A DNA stretch of 64,000 nt from Apoda limacodes (GCA_946406115.1 OX291544.1:3782001-3846000), one strand, 5' to 3'; shown: positions 34,738 to 45,939, counted from the stretch's first letter. Numbers and translations: made by a program. Notes: generated from the letters alone by a model not told the origin.

Positions 34738-35102
34738 TACCATTGCCACTCAAAAAAGGGCACTTTATGCATCGATAACAGTAAATACAACTCACTTTTA
34801 CTCACTGAGGAATAAAAATATAACAGTGAATAAAACTCACTTTTTGAATAAAAACATTTTGGAATTGGAACAATTGTTTTCATTTTTATTGTGGTTGTTT
34901 TATGTCATTGTTCTCTTATCATCCGGTAATAATTACCGAATATATACCAAAATGTGATAATAGTACTTTTCATTTTCTCGCAGTTAATGGTAAAATTAGT
35001 GTACAACACGTGAAAAAAAAGTCATCTCGGTCTTTTGTAAGATCCAACTTAGTCCCTCGAATTAAATTCCCTTTTTTTCACTTGTTGTATAATCTACTAT
35101 TT
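34738..35102 (+). repeat. Inverted repeat arm 1 (unidentified transposable element)
   Basis: Begins TACCATTGCCACTC and includes TATCATCCGGTAATAATTAC, CCGAATATATACCAAAATG, TTCTCGCAGTTAATGG and CCTCGAATTAAATTCCC, ending ATAATCTACTAT. It is the reverse complement of 36929-37204. Relative to that arm it has an extra stretch of about 105 bp at about 34755-34868 containing two CAACTCACTTTT/AAACTCACTTTT phrases. Confidence 0.8.
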
Positions 35103-36925
35103 TTACCTTCCATATTGTAAAAAATAAAGAAACCTGACGATAACATACATTTTATAGTCAAAGATAAATAAATACGCATTTTATACTAAATTAAAATTTG
35201 TTGTCAAATGTAATAAAAGTCTGTACCTTAATCTGACAACAAAAACAATCTGCGTCGACATTTCCCATAGCAATTCGCCTCGGCTGTCCGTGCAGCGATC
35301 TGCACTAACCTCCGTACACGGCAAAATTAACGAAATCACCCACCCGCGGCAACAGACATGGGAACAAACTTGTTCGCAAGAGTTTTGTTACGGTTCTTTT
35401 GACACGCTAACTTTATTTTTATGAGCCTCAATGTAGAAGCTTTAGCGATAACAGTAGTTACGTGAGGTACAAATTTGTAGAAAGCGATTCTATCAGGTGC
35501 GTCTTGTTCAGTTTGTTATAATAGAAGCTGACCCGGTGATAATTATTTCGCTACAGTTCCTCTTACTTATTAGTATACATAATATAGTCATTGTAAAAAT
35601 AACTTATAAAATAGGTTAAGTGGTTCCATAGATTACATAGATGAGTTGTCCACCTGTCGGTCTGTTTGTCAGAATAAGAGTCTTTTGACGTATTTTGAAG
35701 ATACTAAACTAAAAAAAAAAATTGTTGAAAATTATTGGGAAAAAATATTAGTAAAATTTTTGTTGTTTAGAAATATGTATCTTAAGAGCGCACACTGCTT
35801 GGTTTCTTTCAAACCATAACAATTTTGTCAAGTTATAAACATTTAAGTAGCGAATAAAAGTTCAGTATCGAAACTCAAATAAATAAACTATGATATTTTA
35901 TTGTCATAATTCAATTAAAATACAACCTATCTGCTGATAGGTATGGCTTCTGGCATAATAATAATTTCACATATTTACTCAGCATATGCCCTTTCATTCA
36001 GATTCATTGCCTTATGGTCTGAAATAAATTTCATGCACTTAATGAACAGGCAGTTCTAGATAATGGGACAGTGTTGTTACTTACGAGTACTTCGATGGCT
36101 TAGCACAATAATACTGATATTAATAACGCAGTTGACTAATGAAAATAATGTCTTAAATATTTTTCTGGGATTTAACTAATGACAATGTAGCTGTCTGGTT
36201 TTCGATTGGTTTTTTTATCTTAATGAAGTTATTTTGATACCGACAAAGTTCTAATAAGCAATTAAAACAAAAGATTATTTCGATAGTTTTATTACCAATA
36301 AACGTAAATATTGACTAAAATAATTAATATTGCAAAACCTACCATACTTGTTGATTGATTCCTCATAGTTCTTCTAATACTAACATTTAATTTTGTTTAC
36401 TGAAAACTGATCAGTCGCTTGTAACTTGCATCTTGCAAAATAAGGTTTTAATGTTGGGTCAACACTCGGCTACGGTTTGCTACCTGAATCCTAGGAACCC
36501 TAAATTTTTCAGGATTGGCCATGACTTATATATACATCTAGAGCTTGAGTAATGAAATTAGCTTCCATTCAGTGAGGAATTTTTAAAACCGGTATAGTAG
36601 TAAATAAACTTATTCATAAGCTTCTACAATAATAAATAAGTAAATACATAATTTATATGTTTACCTTTAACCTTTTGATGATACCTACAAGTATTCGAAA
36701 TGATTGTGCTCAAAAAAAGAAGGAAAGATGTGATTACTTCATCCTCTACCCCAATTTATACATTGGGTACGCTATGCCTCGTTAGTGTAAATGTTGTGAA
36801 CAGAGGGAACGTTCATTCTGAATGTTGTGACAGAATAAAAGCACACTAACATAGCTTTGTAGCAGACAAGTATTAAATTTTGAATACATTATTCATTTGT
36901 CTCAGGCTGCTTACAGGTTACTAAT
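35103..36925. other. Unique DNA between the inverted repeat arms
   Basis: About 1.8 kb with no recognised coding sequence. At 35225-35420 it contains a less AT-rich, CpG-containing stretch (GCGTCGACATTTCCC, GCAGCGATCTGCACTAACC, CATGGGAACAAACTTGTTC) with inverted TTCCCAT/ATGGGAA words, a candidate regulatory segment. Confidence 0.4.
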
Positions 36926-36928
36926 ATA

Positions 36929-37204
36929 ATAGTAGATTACACAAGTGAAGAAAAAGGAAATTTAATTCGAGAGACTAAGTTAGATCCCGAAAGTAGTGAA
37001 GGATGTTAGAGTAGAATCCCGAGCGGAGCGAGGGTTACAAAGGACCGAGATTTTTTTTTTCATGTATTGTATACTCTAATTTTTACCATTGACTGCGAGA
37101 AAATAAAAAGTACTATCATCACATTTTGGTATATATTCGGTAATTATTACCGGGTGATAAGAGCAAAATGATATAAAACAACAATTTTTCGAGTGGCAAT
37201 GGTA
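36929..37204 (-). repeat. Inverted repeat arm 2
   Basis: Reverse complement of arm 1 (GAGTGGCAATGGTA at 37191-37204 pairs with TACCATTGCCACTC at 34738). It carries an additional internal stretch absent from arm 1, around 36987-37048 (GAAAGTAGTGAAGGATG, CCCGAGCGGAGCGAGGG). Each arm therefore has a private indel, as expected of two independent insertions of one family rather than a recent duplication. Confidence 0.8.
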
Positions 37205-37259
37205 TAAAGTACTTTATAATTTTATTTAATGCAGTTATAGCTACATACTTTTAGTAGTT

Positions 37260-37560
37260 ATATGAGGCTGACATGGCGGAGCGTAAAAAGAGACGCAAAT
37301 ACACAATGCTTGGTACCTCCTATGTACTCAAAGCTTTTGAAGTGGAGACCATGAGTTCTTGGGGGGCAGAGGCTCATAGTTTATATAAAGAGCTAACAAA
37401 GCTCTTGGTATCCACTTCACACAATCGGAAAGCCAGCGATTACCTGGGTCAGCGAATTAGCATTGCCATTCATCGTGGCAATGCTACTGCCACGTTGCCC
37501 ACTGCTAGTCATTTAGACAAAAGAAATATTTATAGATTTTTAGGTACATTTAACTAGTTT
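37260..37560 (+). mobile_element. C-terminal tail of a lepidopteran non-LTR polyprotein
   Basis: The plus-strand frame from 37273 reads KKRRKYTMLGTSYVLKAFEV, then ETMSSWGAEAHSLYKELTK, SDYLGQRISIAIHRGNATAT. The pattern F.VET.G.WG..A..L..EL..L followed by YL.QRIS.AI.RGNA..... is the conserved C-terminal tail of retroelement polymerase-like proteins that are very abundant in Lepidoptera. The frame then drifts off the family pattern and stops at 37555. Everything upstream is missing, so this is a relic and not a host gene. Confidence 0.7.
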
Positions 37561-37564
37561 CTAA

Positions 37565-38027
37565 GTAAAAAAAAACATTTCGTAGGATTCGTCTGTTTTT
37601 ATCATTTATAGTATTTAAATTAGTAATAATGTATTCATTTTAATTTGTAAAATAACTTATTAAAAAATAGATGTATTAGTATAGTTATAGCATGATATAT
37701 GTAATATATATTTAGTGTAGTTATATATTACATATGAAGTACTTTTACGGGATGTAAAAATATCACACATATTTTTTACTATTTCGTTTTAATAATTATA
37801 TTCTACATTTTTTATTTACAAAATTAAATATCTATTTAATACCTAATATTGCACAATAAGAATATATTTAATATTTAACAATAACGACATAAACTAAACA
37901 ACTTTAAAATTGCAAAAATTGTAAGTGCAAAACATTTAAGAGTATTTTATTAATACACGATTCATTTTACATGGTTAAATAGCTTTGCATATTTTTTAAA
38001 CACTTCATTAGATTTTGTGCTTATATT
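37565..38027. other. AT-rich convergent intergenic and 3' UTR region of the zinc-finger gene
   Basis: Lies downstream of the minus-strand zinc-finger gene. No other gene seen. Contains the putative polyadenylation signals listed separately. Confidence 0.45.
37946..37951 (-). terminator. Polyadenylation signal AATAAA for the zinc-finger gene
   Basis: On the minus strand TATTAATAAAATACTC lies about 77 bases after the stop codon. A second AATAAA overlaps the stop codon itself (CATAAATAAAATATAAG at about 38025-38034). The downstream one is the more plausible signal. Confidence 0.4.
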
Positions 38028-39503
38028 TTATTTATGCACAATTGACCCACCGTTACTTGAATAGTACTGTTTATTCTTCTTATTAAATGCTTGAGCATTA
38101 GGAACATTATCCATGTCGCCTTCCTTATCTTGATGAGCTGTCATATGTCTAGTCAGATGATGTCTTTCTCTGAAACTCTCATTACATACGGGGCATTTCA
38201 ATTTTTCTTCTCGTTTCCTCCTGTGTGGATCAGTGATAGACTCGCTCTTATGATGTGTCCGCATGTGGTACACTAAATCTGAAGTCATTCTAAAACTAAT
38301 ACTGCATTTTGCACAAACATTCTGCGCTGGTAAAGAAAATGCTGCCAAAGTTGGCGGGAGCAGTGTACTAAGGATCGCAGCTGCAGGATTAGCAATTAGC
38401 GGGTTGACAGGTTCTCTCGCAGGTACTGGGAATTTTATAAAATCTTGACTAGGTGGCTGGAAATTTTGAGTACCGAATGGATATGATGAACTTCCATGTA
38501 GGTATGGAATGTCAGGCCTAAATGGCAGAAAATTTAGTTTGTTCGATGACGGTGGTGAGCATTTTAAATCAGACTGTTTTTCTTGATATTCTACATTTTT
38601 ATTATACATTGTGCTGGTTCTTGGGTGCATTGAAATGGATTCTGAATAGTTGGGAGAAGAAGTTGAAATACTTTGTGTTTTAAAAAAAGGGTTATTGTTA
38701 ATTAAATGGGCTGGCGTTAGCAGAGTATTGAAAGCTGCCGATTTATTAAAAGGACTTGGCGAACTAGCGGATGATAATGGGGGACTTATAGAATTTTGGT
38801 ACAGCAGATTATCAGGACTTACGGATGGATTCGGAGATCTGAGACTGAAGTTAGAAACTTTGGTAAATGCACTTTTAGGTGACATATCATGTAGCTTATC
38901 TGGATATCGGTTTTCATATCTTGACCGAGTTTGCATGCTGATAAGAGTAGGATCATCGAAAATTTTATTTTTATACTCTGGCAAAAATTTGGGCTGCCTA
39001 ACTGCACTTTCATTAGAATTTGGACGACTTCTCGAACGGTCTGAGTTTTCTGAATCGCTACAATAAATTGATTTACTTGGGTATTCGTCAGTTCCAACAT
39101 CAATATTAATGTCTGAACCGAATGTTGGGGATATGTTATTATTGCCTCTGTTTCTATCTTCATCTTGATCTCTTATTTCTGCAGTTTCATTGCAGTAATT
39201 ATTGTGCTTGAAAACTTCAGGTATCCTTTTATTTGGCGGTTCCCATTCTTCATTGTTAAAAAGCTGCTTAGAAACTCTTAGTTGCCTTTCAGGTTGCTTC
39301 TGGCGAAGTTTGTCGTCAGGCATCATTAGGAAAGCCACATCGAACGACCTTTTCGTAACTTTTCCTTGATTTATCACTGTGGAATGTAAATCTGTTTTTG
39401 AAATTTGCGAAGTCCTTGCACTTTCAATATTTAAAATGGGATCTTTTGTTTCAGATGATGTTTCTTTGTAATTTTGATAGCTGCTTTGAACGTCCATTGT
39501 CAT
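38028..39503 (-). CDS. PRDM8/ZNF488-type C2H2 zinc-finger transcription factor, single exon
   Basis: Probable nuclear DNA-binding regulator. The frame has a TGA stop just upstream, and the first ATG after it is at 39503 (AAAACAATGACAATGGAC; the ATG two codons later has the better start context), giving about 491 residues. Two C2H2 fingers lie at the C-terminus: CAKCSISFRMTSDLVYHM.. (residues about 397-418, 38315-38250) and CPVCNESFRERHHLTRHMT.. (about 437-457, 38195-38133), joined by a basic linker PHRRKREEKLK. This finger pair closely resembles the last two fingers of vertebrate PRDM8 and ZNF488. No PR/SET domain is present; if one exists it must be in an upstream exon. Near the N-terminus KRSFDVAFLMMPD (about 51-64) fits a Groucho-binding eh1-like pattern (F.V..LM), suggesting repression; this is inference. 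The middle is serine/proline/asparagine-rich and probably disordered. It stands alone in a repeat-rich desert. Confidence 0.85.
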   Translation of the reverse strand: MTMDVQSSYQNYKETSSETKDPILNIESARTSQISKTDLHSTVINQGKVTKRSFDVAFLMMPDDKLRQKQPERQLRVSKQLFNNEEWEPPNKRIPEVFKHNNYCNETAEIRDQDEDRNRGNNNISPTFGSDINIDVGTDEYPSKSIYCSDSENSDRSRSRPNSNESAVRQPKFLPEYKNKIFDDPTLISMQTRSRYENRYPDKLHDMSPKSAFTKVSNFSLRSPNPSVSPDNLLYQNSISPPLSSASSPSPFNKSAAFNTLLTPAHLINNNPFFKTQSISTSSPNYSESISMHPRTSTMYNKNVEYQEKQSDLKCSPPSSNKLNFLPFRPDIPYLHGSSSYPFGTQNFQPPSQDFIKFPVPAREPVNPLIANPAAAILSTLLPPTLAAFSLPAQNVCAKCSISFRMTSDLVYHMRTHHKSESITDPHRRKREEKLKCPVCNESFRERHHLTRHMTAHQDKEGDMDNVPNAQAFNKKNKQYYSSNGGSIVHK

Positions 39504-39594
39504 TGTTTTACATTTAATTAAAAACACTCAAAATGAAACTTTTATTCACTTATATCGCGGAGCAACCGAACAGAGGCGTGCGTAGTGCCCAACA

Positions 39595-39645
39595 GTTACT
39601 TTACGAATGCGAGCGTAACATAAGGGTGAAAAATATATAGGTGGG
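39595..39645 (-). promoter_or_regulatory. Candidate TATA promoter of the zinc-finger gene
   Basis: On the minus strand CTATATATTTTTCACCC (TATATATTT at 39639-39631) lies about 130 bp before the start codon, which would place initiation near 39605. ATTGG/CCAAT words occur upstream (TCATTGGTCAC near 39740). A second TATA-like word, GATATAAGTG at about 39547-39556, is only about 50 bp before the ATG. The region 39600-39800 is less AT-rich than the flanks. Confidence 0.35.
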
Positions 39646-39799
39646 GTATGAACTACCCTTAACAGAGCCTTGGAAGAAGAGAAGGCGTGGCAAAATCAGC
39701 GAATCAGATTCAAGCAGAAGGCGTGAAAGAAAATCTGTGACCAATGAGAGAGCATCGTGACGATAGAGAGCAGGAGAGCTCAATCACCGGGTCAAGATA

Positions 39800-41690
39800 A
39801 TAGCTGCCGCGAATTGAGAGCGCATTGAATTTGTGGTACGGTCAGCTCATCAGATTAATACCGAATGTTTATTTATTATTTAGTAAGGAGTGTTAACAAA
39901 ATCATCACTTACTTATATAAAAATTACCTTATTCGCTGCCGATGTAATTATAAAATATACGATTGTACGCTTAATATAACTTATTAATTGTATATAATTA
40001 CAAATTAAATGATGAAATAACTGATAACGTATTTTAACATTCATATATTCGGACGATATTTTAAACATTCAAAACTATATTTCATATGAGTAAACCTTTT
40101 AAGAGTTTGTTTATGCGTCAAAAATAAATCTTAGTTTTATCTCGTTTACTAAAAGCGTAAAGAAAACTCGAGCGATTATCGTTGTAATAAATATGTTTTA
40201 TACGTCCTATAAAAAATTATACTTCTTCCATAGTCGTCTTAACCCCCGAGTGTATGGATGAGATTGCGTATAATGCTATTAACACAGACGCTTCTTCTCA
40301 AATTGATACCCTACTTAAAACGGATACAAATGAAAAAGAACTTTATGTTTGATAGAACAAAGATTGAAATTTCAATATACATAAGAAATGCTACAGAATT
40401 TGAACTTGTTAAAATAATTTGAGACACTATAACAAGATACGAGAGATCAAATTCACATGTACAAGTCATTATGAACAAGTGAAAAGGAGACCTAAATGGG
40501 AGTTCTGTTCCGTAGTAGGTAACGATAATAAGATGGGTGCAGACGTTAAAGGAAAGCCATTTGTCAGATTTTACCCATTTTTTTCGCCATTCGTTTGCTT
40601 TCAATGAAAATCTGTTCCATTTATTTTGGCAGAAAGCGTTGATGAGATTTTAAATGCAATTATTCCTAATGAATATCTACTTTAAAACTTAAGTCCACTC
40701 TAAAAATTTAAGTGAATTATTTGTCGTCTATTCTTTAATGGTGATGAAATGATGATTTTCTCAGAATATCTCAAAGAAAATCCGACGTTACTCTTTGGTA
40801 CTATCCTTGTACCTATCAGCCAGATCAAATGGTTGCACAAACTGGGCGACATGGTGATTAACATAATTTAACAAATTAGCAATAATTAACGAATTAACAA
40901 TAATTAATCATTAACGAATTATATCAAGTGAAATCCTAAGGATATGGATAATTTTACTGTATTTCCTTTGTTGTTGTTACGAATGTGTATGAAGAGCTAC
41001 CCATAAAAACAGTGTTTTCTCAATTTCATCATAAAACTGTATAGTGGTTATATGGTACCTACATTGTTATGTAAAATTGTATTATAATCGATGCTAACAT
41101 GGCGGTTTTACGAACGAACATAATGAAACTATAACATTTAATTACTATTAATTATTATTATTATTTATTACTATTTAATTAATATTAATATGTAATAAAT
41201 TTAGTTTTTTACCCTTTGTCCTTTACAAAATCAAAAAGTTCATTTTGATGCATTAAAAGCTCGATTGGTCACAACACCATCAATATCTGGACCAGCATCA
41301 AGACATGTTCTGACATGTTATTACGTGACCCTCGACAACTGTTTTGAGGTTACATCAGCTCTGCGATGGCATGAACGAGTACTGCTCCACTGATTGATGG
41401 GTTTATTCCGATCTGAAAAAATGTGTTATCTTAACTCTTCAGCAATCATCTGTTAGACGTGATCATATGAAGGCATTACACTATGAAAATTACACAGTTA
41501 CAAATGCTTTTACTAACATATCTACGTTACTTTTAGAAGTAACAGATTTCATTATATTTTCAGAAAAAGGTATAGGTACGGTTGTTTAGTGAACATTAAA
41601 ATTATAATAACTTTCACTACAAATTTTCTTAAAAATACCAAAAAAAAAAAAACAACAATACTTTATTGATTATAAGATCTATATTTGCAT
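39800..41690. other. AT-rich intergenic DNA
   Basis: No gene recognised. Short AATTA/TTAATTA-rich repeats lie at 40865-40920 and 41140-41190. Confidence 0.4.
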
Positions 41691-41694
41691 TTTT

Positions 41695-41815
41695 TCGTGT
41701 TTCGTACCCTTTCGTAGTGACTGAGCCCTATCATTAAACCTACGCTGTCTGTATGTCTGTCCGACCATTAAGGGCTCTATCTTTTAGCCCGAAGTAGGTG
41801 TCACAATATGTGTTA
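41695..41815 (-). repeat. GTGCGAGTC-family repeat, 3' part
   Basis: On plus: TTCGTACCCTTTCGTAGTG, GAGCCCTATCATTAAACC, CTGTCTGTATGTCTGTCCG and GGCTCTATCTTTTAGCCC, the reverse of the 3' end of the 320-bp family. Confidence 0.55.
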
Positions 41816-42059
41816 TAATGGCGCGTTACTTATAAGTTATGCAAAATCAAAAAAATAAAATTTACCTCCCACACACCACACAGAGAAACACATTTTTATT
41901 GTTTTTGCTTTATCGTAAAAACAGTAATATACTACAGACTTCAAACTTTCTGGGATAATAGTGTAAGCTTAAAAGTATAAAAAAAAAAATAATAATTAAA
42001 AAACACCGTATACAACTACAAATAGTCTAGATTACTAAAAAATACAATAACACCTTTAT

Positions 42060-42225
42060 TAATTGGAAACGATATTTAAAGTTAAGCAACGTCGGGCTTG
42101 GTCAGAAGGTAATTGAATGTTTGACCGCTTAGCGGCACACTTTTTATTTTTGTTTGTGTTCTGTATGGTACAGAACCCACGGTACACTAGTCCGACTAGC
42201 ACATGATCGGTTTTTTTTTAAGATA
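42060..42225 (+). mobile_element. 5S-rRNA-derived SINE, copy C
   Basis: AAAGTTAAGCAACGTCGGGC, TTGGTCAG and TTGACCGCTTAGCGGCACAC at 42078-42140 (the TACTTGGATGG segment is mutated), then TTTTGTTTGTGTTCTGTATGG, CAGAACCCACGGTACAC and TAGTCCGACTAGCACATG, ending in a T-run at 42211-42220. Confidence 0.85.
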
Positions 42226-42394
42226 AGGAATTTTAATGTAGCAAACTTTTCTAATCCGGTGCGCGGTGGTCAAAAATCAATATTAAAGTCGCCATATTGA
42301 AACGGTGTGAACTATAACAACGACACCAGCACAGTTATCGGCATGGGATTTTTGAATATATTACAATAATAAGGAGTATCAAGTTATAGTTTTA

Positions 42395-42560
42395 GCTTTA
42401 GGAATTCGGTTATAGTTATTCCTATGGGAGAACGAGATAAATGTACCCTTTGTGTTAGGTCAGGCTATCTAATAAGTTCTCTATTACAAATTTAAGCCAA
42501 ATCGGTTAATTTGTTACGCCGTAAAGGACTAATGCACATACCAACTCAGGCACTCAAAAA
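42395..42560 (+). repeat. ACTAGCTTTTGCC-family repeat, internal part, copy 3
   Basis: ATTCGGTTATAGTTATTCC, TATGGGAGAACGAGATAAATG, CCCTTTGTGTTAGGTC and AAATTTAAGCCAAATCGG match the middle of the copy at 11.25 kb. Confidence 0.5.
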
Positions 42561-42599
42561 TATTCGCAATTATTATATAAGGTAAATTGGATCACGAAC

Positions 42600-43665
42600 T
42601 TCTGATGCTGTGTGCTCGGTTTAGTTTTTCAATTGGAGTTAAGTCAATTTAAGTGATAAGTAATTGCGGGAGCGTGACCAGAATTATTAGACGCGTGTCT
42701 GGATTCGGGAGTTGTTATTCGCAGAACTTTAGTACATATAGAACTGACCAAGTGCGGGTCGAACACGCATAACATTTATTGTAGAAGATATTTGAAAAGT
42801 TTGTACTTACCCACATAGATTTTAATTAGTAACAGGTTTTTCACCAAGAGACTTTAGCAAAATTGATCCACGTTATTTATATTTGTAAGCTAGTAAGACC
42901 TTTATTTTAACTCGAAGACATTCTCAAATAAATAGTTTTACTTCTCTCTTTCTCGCTTTCTTCGTAAAATTCTAGAAATGTCGCTGCTATAAAGTTTTTT
43001 AATTATTCTTGTTGACAAAGACACTGACGCTCTCAGTTTCGCTTCGTCTCTGTCACACTTTTACTAGCATTTTTTTTCACATCTGGCTTGAAAGTGCGTT
43101 GTCCAGTTTATGTCTTTGCTAGATACTAGTGATACACCTTCTCTGTGCTGTATTGACACATTTAGAGCATGAGAAGTAAAACACATTTTTCGAATACCCA
43201 TATACCCAGGTACTGTGAATATTTTTAGATTTTTAGAAGACATGACCATATATGAAGTTAGGTCACACAAAATTAACGGAGCTATCCCTTATTTATTAAC
43301 TTCATTCTAAAAACCGATAACGATAGGAAAAAAAATATAACTAGGCCTCTTAGGTCACGACTATCTGACCACCATATAGGTGCAACCGGGTAGTTCGAGT
43401 CTCAACTCTGGTTTGTGCTGGTATGGCGATAGGGTCACCACCACTTTTTATGGAAATAAGCTTTGCCATAACAGTTGATAATCCTAATGTCAATAAACAC
43501 CTCGCCGGAGATAAGTATCGTGAGCGTATATGTAAAACCATTTTTATAGAATGCCAATTACAAAATAGGCTTGGAAACAAGTACTCGATTAATTTGTTTC
43601 TTTTTGTTTACAAAGTATTGACATTTGTGAAGGATTGCTCCACGTCAGAGGTCACATCTGCAACT
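42600..43665. other. Intergenic DNA
   Basis: A degraded head of the GTGCGAGTC repeat (GACCAAGTGCGGGTCG) lies near 42748. No gene recognised. Confidence 0.35.
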
Positions 43666-43667
43666 TA

Positions 43668-43820
43668 GATTGGGGATCGTTCCCAAGACGACGTGAGGCG
43701 ACGCGACGTGCCGCGTGACGTGCCGCTTGCGACAGATTAGTCGGTGCTGTCGATAATGCCGTTGTCGCAGACTGATTGCTTGTTGTCGCACAGAACTCCC
43801 AGAGGAACGGTCCCAAATAG
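43668..43820. repeat. CpG-rich element with imperfect inverted ends
   Basis: Left end TTGGGGATCGTTCCCAAG and right end (reversed) TTGGGACCGTTCCTC agree at most positions. The interior is packed with GACGTGCCGC/GCGACGCGACG and GTCGCAG/GTCGCAC words. It may be a small non-autonomous DNA transposon; no target duplication could be defined. Confidence 0.35.
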
Positions 43821-43824
43821 AGAA

Positions 43825-44090
43825 TTTCTCTTGTGCTAACTCATTGTTGATTTTACTTTACCTTATTATCAGTAGTAGTCTAGTAATGTTACATTTTGTT
43901 TGTCTTATAAACTGAATTATATTTAGTTTCAGCAATAAAATAAGTTTGTAGCTGATAAATAATAGTCAAATTCTAATATTTGGATCAAAGTTTTTTTGAA
44001 ACCAGCCACCATTTTCTACCACACTAAGTAATATGTCCGTCTTAAAGAAACTGCAAATGTGATTTTAAAAAGGTCTGAAACTCGTGAGTT
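43825..44090. other. AT-rich intergenic DNA
   Basis: Nothing recognised. Confidence 0.4.
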
Positions 44091-44094
44091 ATGC

Positions 44095-44192
44095 TTCTAG
44101 TACTGCAAGCATCTATAGGCTACGATGACCGCTTGGCATCAGGCGGACCCTTAATTTTGTTTGTCACCTTAGTGGTATAAAAAAAAACTAAA
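44095..44192 (+). repeat. Jockey-like LINE 3' terminus
   Basis: ATAGGCTACGATGACCGCTTG, reversed relative to 44.92 kb, then CATCAGGCGGACCC and GTCACCTTAGTGGTAT followed by an A-run. Only the last 95 bp of the family are present. Confidence 0.65.
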
Positions 44193-44194
44193 TG

Positions 44195-44918
44195 CTTGCT
44201 GAAAAGAAAATAAATCTCTCTTCAATTAGATAAATATATCCCACTTAAACATTTTAAAATGGCGGTGAGTGGTTAACCAAGGTGACCAATATACTCTTAG
44301 TTCAGAGAATCAGCAAGCTGAAGTAGTAGTATGTGATAGCTTACATCACAGAACCGAGGGTGACTTCTAAATGGGTTCATTATTAACACTGTTCAAGATC
44401 TTATAGGTCTAATGGACGTAACTCCTAAATGAATGGCAGAAAATGTGTAAATGAGTAAAGTGCTTGGTATGAGTGTGCCACCACACTTTAGAAAGCCCTA
44501 TGTCCGGCAATGGTTACAAATCAAAATAAGATAATAGAAATGCAAGTTACAATGGCTACACGAATCAAGTTAGTCTTGCTATATTGCCTATTTGATTTAT
44601 TGTTTTGATATAACATTAGAGACCCCACGTTCTTGAAAGTAGTTTTGAAATGCGCTATTAGTTACACTTGCTCATTCCCGCGACTTGATTCGCATGGACT
44701 TTTGAAAAAATAAAGCTGTTTTCTGTTTATGATTTTGTTTTACCTTTAAAAATATCGGAATTCTCATACAAAAATTTATCTATTAATAATCTATGGGATA
44801 ATTTTCCAAAACCAGCGAAGCTTAAAAACTTTTTAAGCTTTAGTTTCAATAAATGACAGATTTTCATATATAGTCTTAAGCCCTATTTTACCCTTTTACA
44901 AAATCTTTTCTTAGTGCT
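44195..44918. other. AT-rich intergenic DNA
   Basis: No gene recognised. Confidence 0.4.
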
Positions 44919-44921
44919 CGA

Positions 44922-45130
44922 CTTTTTTTATACCAAGGCAAATTTAGGCAAAGAAAAAAGGTAAAGCCGCCTGATGGTAAGCGGTCATCGCAGCCTATGG
45001 TAGCTTGCAACACCTGGGGTATCACTCCCTTCAAGCTAAAACCACAACATAAGTGTTCGCTGTAGAAAAATCCTCTCAAACAGCACTGCATGTGACCATT
45101 TACGTTCTAAGGTGTGAACCTCATAACAGG
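44922..45130 (-). repeat. Jockey-like LINE 3' terminus and end of ORF
   Basis: On plus: TTTTTTTATACCAAGGC, GCCGCCTGATGGTAAGCGG, TCATCGCAGCCTATGG, CAACACCTGGGGTATCACTC, then TTCGCTGTAG and CAGCACTGCATGTGACC as in the copy at 54.64 kb. The 67-residue frame over it is a shadow. Confidence 0.65.
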
Positions 45131-45134
45131 AAAT

Positions 45135-45935
45135 TCTGTGTGAAATGTCTAGACCTAGTAGTTTGTTTATATCAGTTAGTCAGTTAATTTACTCTTTCAT
45201 ATTATTATTATTATTATTATATAGTTAACCTTTACGAGATAAAACAGTTTACACGAAGCAATTAGACAGACAAACATTTAGTTACGTCATTATCTGTATC
45301 CGCAATAATATTCATAAATATCATTTTTTATCATCGATATACTACAAACAAGCAAGGATATCGCACGCCGAACAAATTGCTACGAAAATTGTGGAACACT
45401 AACTAGCCAGTTTTATTTACTTCAATACGTGTGACATTCAAAGAAATTTTTACCCTTTGAAAACTTGATAAGACTCAAAATTAATTGTAAATATTGAGTC
45501 ATTACTCAATGCAAACTCCGCTACGGGCGCGTTTTAGTGGAGTTTTAGATGTGCCATTAATGGATTGCTTATGCATCATCCTTAGATAGTAAATCGATGT
45601 CTTTTATAGATATTTAGTATATAGATATTAGTAAACGTTTCTACTTAATTTTCACTTGTGTAAATTTTAAGTGTCTGGTACTGAGAATTTCGTTACAATG
45701 GATTTTTACAATAGGAAGAAATTCGTGGCTTGGCGACATTTGTGTATCGGAAACGATATGCGAGGATAGCAACTTTAGGTGCGGTCAGTCATTTATTAAT
45801 TAGCCGTTCGCTGTCCATTTTTCTTAACTCCTCCGTGCTTTATTAATGTTTGACGTACCCTACGTTAAGTGATCGATCCCGACTAAAGATATATAATGCT
45901 AACTCAAAGCGATATGGGTAGCTTGAAAACTCTGA
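45135..45935. other. Intergenic DNA with an ATT microsatellite
   Basis: A (TTA)n run lies at about 45201-45220. No gene recognised. Confidence 0.4.
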
Positions 45936-45939
45936 AACA

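Noticed and set aside
37273..37557. Possible small host gene next to the zinc-finger gene
   Set aside because: Its sequence pattern is the C-terminal tail of an abundant lepidopteran retroelement polyprotein.
38650..39066. 138-codon plus-strand frame
   Set aside because: It is antisense to the zinc-finger coding sequence, whose fingers and composition are convincing; a shadow frame.
38819..39163. 114-codon minus-strand frame
   Set aside because: Overlaps the zinc-finger gene in another frame on the same strand and has no recognisable features.
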